Origin: Blastocatellia bacterium
GTDB taxonomy: Bacteria > Acidobacteriota > Blastocatellia > Pyrinomonadales > Pyrinomonadaceae
Assembly (NCBI GenBank): GCA_003487805.1
Contig: DNNE01000077.1
Coordinates: 2,368-40,307, forward strand
DNA length: 37,940 nucleotides
Reading direction: 5' to 3'
Translations under genes and position numbers: made by a program
The notes under the pieces: model-generated
What the model was told of the DNA's origin: nothing
The model's database searches: none
The model's input: the letters and a program-made list of their open reading frames with translations, nothing else
Shown here: positions 32,445 through 37,940 of the stretch, in pieces
Numbering within the stretch: the first letter of the stretch is position 1
How the letters are laid out: every line of letters begins with the position of its first letter

Positions 32445-33272
32445 TCAGTAATCTCTCTCGTGCACGTCAACTCTTTGAATCGAAAACACGACCCGCATAG
32501 TCTCTGCCCGGCGATCCACCGAAGCGGGCACAAAAGCCGCATCCTGTCGCAAAGCCCTCTCGAAATCCTGGAGCATGCGCCGGTCGCGTGGCGCTTGCAT
32601 GACGTTGGCAAGTGACGCAGAGCCGTTGGTAAACACGTCGGCGACAATCATCATATCGTCCTGACCCTTGGCGCTCTCGTGAAGTTCGCGTGGCTCCCAA
32701 CTCAGCATCGCTAAAGCGCCGCCGGGATTCAGGCTCGGCGACTCAGTGTTATAAGGCGTGCGCAGCGCGGCATAACTCTCCGGCGAAATCGGCTTGGTGA
32801 TGTCGTATATATCGTATCCGGCCACGCTCAAATCATTCGGCACAGTGGTAAGCTGCACTTGCTCGAAGGCCAGCGTGGCTTCGCGCAACGCAATCATGTG
32901 CGGACGCAAGGCGGCAAACACGGCCGTAAAAATAATTATCGAGGCGAATGAACTAAAGGCATAACGCATCGGGCGAGGTTGCAGCCACTTCAGAGCCCAA
33001 TCATTAACTGCATCCATCGTGGTGGCGTTGCGACGCGCCCGCCGCTCGGCCGCTTTAGCGGCCAGGGCCGAATTGATCGCCGGAATTAAATCCGCCGGCG
33101 GTACGGGCGTCGAAAGCATCGCCAGATTGCTGCGCAGATTTCGTAGTTCACCGACGTGTGCCCGACAGACGGGACACACTTCCAGATGCTGATAGACAGT
33201 CAAACGCTCGTCAGCCGTCAGGCCATCATCAACATACAGCGAAAGCGATTGTTGAATGTAGTCACAGCTCAT
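32445..33272 (-). CDS. Zinc-finger anti-sigma factor
   Basis: A 275-residue membrane protein. ATG at 33272 (MSCDYIQQSLSLYVDDGLT) is chosen because the family domain begins there; the longer frame runs into repeats. The anti-sigma zinc motif is H29-x3-C33-x2-C36 (HLEVCPVC). One transmembrane segment spans about 104-122 (YAFSSFASIIIFTAVFAAL). The periplasmic part (125-275) is beta-rich, without a recognised sensor fold. It lies 290 bp downstream of the ECF sigma gene, in the same direction, and most likely holds that sigma factor at the membrane until an envelope signal releases it. The long spacer with inverted repeats is unusual for such a pair and may set their ratio. Confidence 0.85.
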   Translation of the reverse strand: MSCDYIQQSLSLYVDDGLTADERLTVYQHLEVCPVCRAHVGELRNLRSNLAMLSTPVPPADLIPAINSALAAKAAERRARRNATTMDAVNDWALKWLQPRPMRYAFSSFASIIIFTAVFAALRPHMIALREATLAFEQVQLTTVPNDLSVAGYDIYDITKPISPESYAALRTPYNTESPSLNPGGALAMLSWEPRELHESAKGQDDMMIVADVFTNGSASLANVMQAPRDRRMLQDFERALRQDAAFVPASVDRRAETMRVVFSIQRVDVHERDY

Positions 33273-33282
33273 AGCATTGCCA

Positions 33283-33364
33283 ATTTTCGATTGCCGATTG
33301 CCAATTGCTTCCTGCCGTTCTCCTAAGTGCTGATGCCAAATCAAAATCGGCAATCGGCAATTGG
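33283..33364. repeat. Inverted ATTGCCGATTGCC repeats between sigma and anti-sigma genes
   Basis: CGATTGCCGATTGCCAATT (33288-33306) is mirrored by CGGCAATCGGCAATTGG (33348-33364) on the same strand, giving inverted arms around a 41-base centre. Each arm is itself a tandem of ATTGCC units. The transcript of this spacer could fold and reduce read-through from sigma to anti-sigma. The rest of the spacer (33365-33562) shows nothing recognisable. Confidence 0.5.
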
Positions 33365-33562
33365 AAATCAAAATGCCGCGAATGGCTCGCCAACCCCGCG
33401 CCCTGGTTTGAACTCAGCCTGGGAGCGAAGCGCTGCGGTTGTTGCTGGCCACGTTACTAACGCTCCCCTCGGCTGACTGCCCGGCCCTGCTTCCTACAGT
33501 AGTCACGTCGACCCAACTTGGCACCGAGTTTTTGTGACGCCGGGGCAGGCGAACCATTCGCA

Positions 33563-34222
33563 TTACAAAGATCCTTCTAACTGATGCCGCAGCTCCAATC
33601 GCCCGCGAGAGATGCGCGACTTCACGGTTCCAATGCTTATTTGCAGCGTCCGGGCGATCTCTTCATAACTGAATCCTTCGACGTCGCGCAAAATAACGGC
33701 CTCGCGATAAGATCTCCGCAAACCTTGAAGGGCCTCGCGCAATTGCGCTTCTCGCTCATGCGCCAGGGTTTCCTGCTCGGGACTCGGCGAATTGTCGCTC
33801 GGCAGCGTTGCCGCGAGAGGTTTATCTCGATGCTCATCGGTCGCATCAAGCGAAACGGTCACATCGCGCTTTCGCCGCCGCCACCAGCGCCAACGATTTC
33901 GCGCTTGATTAATGGCGATGCGGTAGATCCAGGTTTTCAAAGACGAGTCGCCGCGAAACCGATCAATACTTTGGAAGGCTCTCAGAAAAGTCTCCTGAGT
34001 CAGATCACGTGCCTCCTCGGCGTCGGTCGTCAGCCGGTATAGCAGCGCATAGACATCACCCGAGTGCTCAGCGACCAGGCGCTCATAAGCCAGCGCATCG
34101 CCACGCCGCAATTTTTCAAGAAACTGATCTTCCGAAGGGCTGCGCAGATCAATCTCTGCTGCCGAAGCAACAGTCTCAAGATTTGCATGCCCGCGGAGGG
34201 CGATTTGCTCTCCGTAGCTCAT
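33563..34222 (-). CDS. ECF sigma factor (RpoE-like)
   Basis: A 219-residue sigma factor. ATG at 34222 is preceded by GGGGGAG at 6-7 bases, a strong ribosome site; the longer frame has none. Region 2 spans about 44-115 (YERLVAEHSGDVYALLYRLT, then EEARDLTQETFLRAFQSIDRF, then SLKTWIYRIAINQARNRWR). Region 4 spans about 160-215 (LREALQGLRRSYREAVILRD, FSYEEIARTLQISIGTVKSR). Regions 1.1 and 3 are absent, as in ECF sigmas. A basic WRWWRRRKRD stretch follows region 2. It directs RNA polymerase to envelope-stress-type promoters when freed by the anti-sigma factor encoded downstream. A GGAAC...GTA promoter-like pair just upstream suggests self-activation. Confidence 0.92.
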   Translation of the reverse strand: MSYGEQIALRGHANLETVASAAEIDLRSPSEDQFLEKLRRGDALAYERLVAEHSGDVYALLYRLTTDAEEARDLTQETFLRAFQSIDRFRGDSSLKTWIYRIAINQARNRWRWWRRRKRDVTVSLDATDEHRDKPLAATLPSDNSPSPEQETLAHEREAQLREALQGLRRSYREAVILRDVEGFSYEEIARTLQISIGTVKSRISRGRLELRHQLEGSL

Positions 34223-34244
34223 ACGGCACTCCCCCGATCGAGAA

Positions 34245-34270
34245 GTACGCAAACCGACGTGCGACGTTCC
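34245..34270 (-). promoter_or_regulatory. Possible ECF-type autoregulatory promoter
   Basis: On the minus strand GGAAC (34270-34266) is followed after 17 bases by GTAC (34248-34245), close to the ECF pattern GGAAC-N16/17-GTA-like. The start would fall about 15 bases before the sigma gene ATG, just ahead of its ribosome site. Confidence 0.35.
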
Positions 34271-34402
34271 TTCCCGCACTGCCGATGACTTAGACAGCCG
34301 GTAGCTCCGGTTTGTTCCCGTTTAATGCTGTGAAAAAAGATTCGCACGTCCACTCTTCTTTGATGATCGCGGGCCCGGAGGCGTTGCGGATGTAGCGCTC
34401 GC

Positions 34403-34431
34403 TTGACAACATCGTGAGCGGTCGCTAAATT
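34403..34431 (+). promoter_or_regulatory. Sigma-70-type promoter for the TPR/YdjM-like operon
   Basis: TTGACA (34403-34408, perfect), a 17-bp spacer, then TAAATT (34426-34431, 4 of 6). The start near 34438 gives a leader of about 60 bases ahead of the TTG at 34499. Confidence 0.55.
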
Positions 34432-34498
34432 CGCTGTTTCTGCGATCATACACCAAATTGAACGCAGTTCACTGTGCATTCTTGCAAGGGGAACTCGG

Positions 34499-35308
34499 TT
34501 GGCTAAATACAAAAAAAAGCGCGCCCGCGAACTGAAACACGATCGGTTTCGCGACGCCACAATGTTGGTGGCCGACCGGCTGGCTGATCGCGTCGCCGGC
34601 CGTCGGACCCAGGTCCTATACGGCTTAATTGCCCTGGTGGTCATCGCGATTGGCATTTACGCGATTGTCCGCTGGCGGCACAAACATGCTGAGGAAGCCC
34701 AGGCTGCCATGGGCCGGGCCATCGTCATTAACGATGCCGATATCGCACCCGCAGCTCCACCGGGATCGACAGACCCCGTCTTCACCAGCCAGCAGGAGCG
34801 GTCGGAACGCGCGATTCATGAGTTCCAAAAGATCGCCGGCAAGTATGGCGATCCCTATCGCACTGAAGCGCAGTACTTTATCGCTACCAATGAGCTTGTG
34901 ACCGATCGCTTGAAAGCCGAGACTGATTTGCAGAACCTGGCGAACGGAAGCGGCGATATAGCGGTGCTGGCGAAATTTGGTTTGGCCCAGGCAAAAGAAT
35001 CCGACGGCAATCTCGATCAAGCTGCCGCGCTTTACTCTGATATCACGAAAACGAATTCTCCCGTGGTGACGCCCGACACCGCTAATCTCCGACTCGCGAT
35101 TGTGTACAACAAGCAGGGAAAGAAAAAAGAAGCCGCGGACATCCTGTTCAATATGGTCTCAGCGGCACGCAATGCGAAAGACAAAGATGGAAAGCCAATT
35201 CCTGAGTCGGGAGCTTCGCGCGCAGCCGCACAGGAACTTTTGAAAATCGATCCCGCGCGTCAAGCGCAACTGCCTCCGCCTCCCTCGCCTCTTGGACTCT
35301 CATTCTGA
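34499..35308 (+). CDS. Single-pass TPR-like membrane protein (YfgM-like)
   Basis: A 269-residue protein with TTG start and AAGGGG ribosome site. The basic N-terminus (MAKYKKKRARELKHDRFRDA) precedes one transmembrane segment at about 39-58 (VLYGLIALVVIAIGIYAIV). The rest is helical with TPR-like repeats (AIHEFQKIAGKYGDPYRTEA, AKFGLAQAKESDGNLDQAAA, LRLAIVYNKQGKKKEAADIL), ending in a Pro-rich tail. The layout matches YfgM-type proteins, which in enterobacteria help translocon-associated chaperoning; the sequence match is by architecture, so that function is only possible here. It starts a three-gene run (spacers of 9 bp and 58 bp) with the YdjM-like and the second TPR gene. Confidence 0.8.
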   Translation: MAKYKKKRARELKHDRFRDATMLVADRLADRVAGRRTQVLYGLIALVVIAIGIYAIVRWRHKHAEEAQAAMGRAIVINDADIAPAAPPGSTDPVFTSQQERSERAIHEFQKIAGKYGDPYRTEAQYFIATNELVTDRLKAETDLQNLANGSGDIAVLAKFGLAQAKESDGNLDQAAALYSDITKTNSPVVTPDTANLRLAIVYNKQGKKKEAADILFNMVSAARNAKDKDGKPIPESGASRAAAQELLKIDPARQAQLPPPPSPLGLSF

Positions 35309-35317
35309 GATTTCAGA

Positions 35318-36460
35318 ATGGACAATCTCGCGCATTCTTTGGTTGGCCTGACTTTAGCGAAGGCAGGCCTCGACCGACTCTCTCCATACGCCACAACCGT
35401 CAGCGTGATTTCCGCAAACGCCGCCGATGCAGATTTCGTGTCGCTGTTGGGCGATCGTTGGACCTTACTCCAGTATCATCGGGGCATAACGCACTCGGTC
35501 GTGGGCACGATCGCAATCGGTATTTTGATTCCGGCGTTCGCCTACGCCATTGAGCGGATCGTATCGAGCATTCGCAAGCGCGCGCCGCGTATCCGCTTTC
35601 GCGGTTTGTTGCTGGCTTCGATGGTCGCCGCTGCAACTCATCCGGTGATGGACTGGACGAATAATTATGGCGTGCGGCCGCTGTTGCCCTGGAGCGGACG
35701 CTGGTTCTATGGCGATCTCGTTTTCATTGTCGATCCCTACATCTGGCTGACACTCGGCGCGCTCGCGTTCCTGATGACGAGCAACAGTAGGCGGAAACTC
35801 TTCGGCTGGTCGTTTATTGGCTTGATCGCGACCCTCGTGGTGGTCGCCGGCAGCCGTCAGAGCGGTGCGGAAGCCGGCGCCGTGAAGATCGCGCTGGTTG
35901 TGTGGACTATCGGATTGCTATGCACGATCGGTTTGCGAGTTTTTGGCGTCCAGCGAAAAGTCGGTCAACGAACCGCTCTGACCGCGCTCGCGCTCCTGAT
36001 GATTTATTGGGTAGGGCTCGGGTTCGCCCATCGCGTCGCCGCCGCAGACACACTTTCGATCGCCAACAGCATCGCAGCGCTGCACAACGAACGAGTGACT
36101 CGCGCCGCGACCATGCCGAGCGAGGCAAATCCGTTTCGCTGGCAATCAGTCGCTGAAACGGATGCAGCAATCTACACGTTCGCGGTGTCCCTCGTGAACG
36201 ATGGCACGGATATCAACAAAAGTGCGGTCGCTAGATTTGAAAAGCCGGCAGGTCTGGAGGCGCAGCTTGTCTCGGTCGCTGAGCGGGATCGACGCGCGCA
36301 GGCGCTGCTCGGGTTTGCCCGCTTTCCGCTGGCGCGGGTCAATACCGACAATTGCGTCGGGCAAGCCCTCGTTCAATTCGCTGATTTACGTTACACTGAA
36401 CCAGGCCGTGGCCGAGGAAACTTTTCAGTAAATATTCCTGTTGATTGTCCCAATCGATAG
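35318..36460 (+). CDS. YdjM-type membrane-bound metal-dependent hydrolase
   Basis: A 380-residue membrane protein. The N-terminal signature MDNLAHSLVGLTLAKAGLD, SANAADADFVS, then Q52-YHRGITHS with H54 and H59, and later MDWTNNYGVR with H/D residues before it (AATHPVMDW) is diagnostic of the YdjM/DUF457 family of inner-membrane predicted zinc hydrolases. About six hydrophobic segments lie between 60 and 250, followed by a soluble C-terminal domain of about 125 residues rich in beta strands, which is an extension compared with the E. coli protein. The family is linked with membrane or LexA-regulated stress in enterobacteria; the substrate is unknown. It starts 9 bp after the TPR gene, so the two are probably co-expressed. 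Confidence 0.85.
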   Translation: MDNLAHSLVGLTLAKAGLDRLSPYATTVSVISANAADADFVSLLGDRWTLLQYHRGITHSVVGTIAIGILIPAFAYAIERIVSSIRKRAPRIRFRGLLLASMVAAATHPVMDWTNNYGVRPLLPWSGRWFYGDLVFIVDPYIWLTLGALAFLMTSNSRRKLFGWSFIGLIATLVVVAGSRQSGAEAGAVKIALVVWTIGLLCTIGLRVFGVQRKVGQRTALTALALLMIYWVGLGFAHRVAAADTLSIANSIAALHNERVTRAATMPSEANPFRWQSVAETDAAIYTFAVSLVNDGTDINKSAVARFEKPAGLEAQLVSVAERDRRAQALLGFARFPLARVNTDNCVGQALVQFADLRYTEPGRGRGNFSVNIPVDCPNR

Positions 36461-36518
36461 CATTTTGAAAGACTCATCACAAACGCAGTCGCTTAAGGAA
36501 TGGGCGGGAAGGGGCGAG

Positions 36519-37880
36519 ATGGATAAGCCCTCGAAAGCCAGGAAGCTGGCTTCCGTTCGGATGTCATCCGGCGGCTATCTGGCGATCGCCGCGGTCATGA
36601 CGTTCGCAGCGCTCATTTGCCTGCGCACTCATCGAGATCTGGCGGCGCTGATTATCGCCTTCGCCACCTGGACCATCATGCCGGCGCTCATGCTAACGGA
36701 CCGATTGACGTTCGACGGCTCACGGCTTAGACGGACCGGCTTGAGCCGTTTCGGGCCGCGCGTACTTTTCAATCGATCGCTGGACGTTGCGGTAGCAGAC
36801 ATCGAAAGCGTTGAAGTCACCAGCATGCGCACGCTGCGCCGCGGCGGCAACGTTCGGTATCGGTACCGCGTTGATATTGGGGCGGGCGACGCTTCCATCA
36901 CATTTTCGTCTGGTCGAAACTTCCGCCGAATGGTTCACGAGCTCCTGCCGCGAATCGCCGAACACAAACTTGACGCCCGTGCTTGCGAGTTGCGCGACCA
37001 TCTTGTGGAGTTGAAGGTAGTCCGCGCAGAAGCAGCGCGACTCGGAATTGCCTCAGCCTCGGTTTTGGACAACACGAAAGAAGCCGAGCGAAGGATCGAG
37101 AAACACCGGCGTGACGGGTCTTCGGATTCGTCCGAAAAAGATCCGGAGCGAGCGGCGCTGCTGCGCAGATGCGCGAATGATCTACGAATGGCCGGTTGCC
37201 TCAAACAGTCTGCCGAAGCCTTCCGGCGATCGTTACTGATTGCGCCGCAAGACGGACGGATGATTTACGAATATGGGCGTCTGCTGAAATCTCAGGCGTC
37301 GGCCTTTGGCAACGCGCGTTTGTTGGGCCGCGCGTGCGCAGCTTTGAAGCTGGCGTCTATGCGCGCACCGAATGAGGCGCGATTGTTGGAAAGAATTGGC
37401 GAGAGTTTTCTCGAGTATTGTGATCCCGCACGCGCCTCGAAGATATTTCGCCGCGCCCTGGAGGTGGATGAAAACTCTTATCGCGCGCAGGTTGGCCTGG
37501 CCGAAGTTGCCCTGAGCGAGGGGAAACTCGCGCATGTGATTCATCATTACAATGACGCCGTGAGGATTGCGCCCGACAAGGCTGTAGCGCGGCTCGCGCG
37601 ACGCGAGGCAGATTATTATTCACGTCTGAATAATGATGAAGACTATTTGGCTGCTGAATTGCGCCGCATGAATTGGTTGGAAGGCGCCGGTAGAATTCAG
37701 CGCGTGACTGCGCGTTTGAGCTTCGCCGCCTTGCTAATTGCCTTGATCGGTTCTTCGGTCGATCAAGTCGTCGCAAGTTTAGCGTGGGCGCTCGCTTCGT
37801 CTTCCGTCATCGCCTGGTCAGGCTCTCTGATATTCAGAAAGTTTCTAACAACTCGCGGGCGGGTCCCGAGCGACGCGTGA
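36519..37880 (+). CDS. TPR membrane protein with N- and C-terminal helices
   Basis: A 453-residue protein. ATG at 36519 is chosen because GGAAGGGG precedes it; a TTG at 36441 would overlap the YdjM-like gene. Two N-terminal membrane helices (GGYLAIAAVMTFAALICL and DLAALIIAFATWTIMPALML) are followed by a PH-like beta domain (about 70-155; LFNRSLDVAVADIESVEV, RYRVDIGAGDASITFSSG). A coiled-coil/charged region (about 175-235) leads to TPR repeats about 235-390 (CANDLRMAGCLKQSAEAFRR, FRRALEVDENSYRAQVGLAE, HYNDAVRIAPDKAVARLARR). Two C-terminal hydrophobic stretches follow (LSFAALLIALIGSSV, SLAWALASSSVIAWSG). A bacterial-PH-plus-TPR membrane scaffold is the best description; no function is known. 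Confidence 0.75.
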   Translation: MDKPSKARKLASVRMSSGGYLAIAAVMTFAALICLRTHRDLAALIIAFATWTIMPALMLTDRLTFDGSRLRRTGLSRFGPRVLFNRSLDVAVADIESVEVTSMRTLRRGGNVRYRYRVDIGAGDASITFSSGRNFRRMVHELLPRIAEHKLDARACELRDHLVELKVVRAEAARLGIASASVLDNTKEAERRIEKHRRDGSSDSSEKDPERAALLRRCANDLRMAGCLKQSAEAFRRSLLIAPQDGRMIYEYGRLLKSQASAFGNARLLGRACAALKLASMRAPNEARLLERIGESFLEYCDPARASKIFRRALEVDENSYRAQVGLAEVALSEGKLAHVIHHYNDAVRIAPDKAVARLARREADYYSRLNNDEDYLAAELRRMNWLEGAGRIQRVTARLSFAALLIALIGSSVDQVVASLAWALASSSVIAWSGSLIFRKFLTTRGRVPSDA

Positions 37881-37921
37881 CCTGGCTCAGCCGAATTCCG
37901 GTTTACCTTTATCCAATTTAC

Positions 37922-37940
37922 GTTTAGAGGCGGGCTACTG
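37922..37940 (+). repeat. Partial copy of the GTTTAGAGGCGGGCTA repeat at the window end
   Basis: GTTTAGAGGCGGGCTA at 37922-37937 is identical to the left arm start of the 71-bp inverted-repeat element at 25973. The element continues past the end of the window. Confidence 0.65.

Overview
The window looks like chromosomal DNA of an Acidobacteriota bacterium, probably class Blastocatellia. This is inferred from gene content only: an Oar-like TonB-dependent receptor with a carboxypeptidase-regulatory-like N-terminus, a DUF4139 protein, a DUF4097-type GINGRV repeat protein, a DUF4214/YD-repeat giant protein, an ECF sigma/anti-sigma pair, a fairly high G+C content and short dispersed palindromic repeats between genes. 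No rRNA and no CRISPR array is present.

Layout. (1) 107-8586: cell-envelope genes, namely a BON-domain membrane protein, a DUF4139 secreted protein, a class A beta-lactamase-like serine hydrolase, a 1274-residue Oar-like outer-membrane receptor with its own hairpin terminator, and a DUF4097-like repeat protein followed by a strong terminator. (2) 8606-11770: promoter, TPR/trypsin-like protease and calcineurin-like phosphoesterase, a likely two-gene operon. (3) 11840-13256: a small conserved gene, then a scarred zone with two tRNA 3'-end remnants in direct orientation and two genes that have both lost their N-termini at one junction. (4) 13425-20081: a near-consensus promoter, a 2027-residue secreted DUF4214/RHS (YD-repeat) protein with an unrecognised C-terminal domain, and a small predicted lipoprotein directly behind it. 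(5) 20658-23839: an intact tRNA-Arg(TCG), a 2.87-kb IS1595-family element with 24-bp inverted ends, an exact 8-bp target duplication and three passenger genes, and then the 5' half of a second tRNA-Arg(TCG) on the minus strand. (6) 23969-31715: lipoprotein cytochrome c, chlorite-dismutase/HemQ-family protein overlapping a DUF2585-like membrane protein, a large membrane-anchored protein of unknown function, acylphosphatase and an ABC exporter pair. (7) 31828-37880: CYTH protein, anti-sigma factor and ECF sigma factor, then a TPR membrane protein, a YdjM-type membrane hydrolase and another TPR membrane protein.

Two observations stand out. The first is the IS1595-family element at 20855-23723, whose ends and target duplication can be read directly and which carries a DUF3800 protein and two unknown small proteins as cargo. 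The second is an apparently split tRNA-Arg(TCG): its 5' half (23799-23839) and a 3' end with an exactly complementary acceptor stem (13023-13050) lie on the same strand about 10.7 kb apart. The segment between them carries the RHS gene, a second intact tRNA-Arg(TCG) and the IS1595 element. This suggests an island built up at a tRNA gene.
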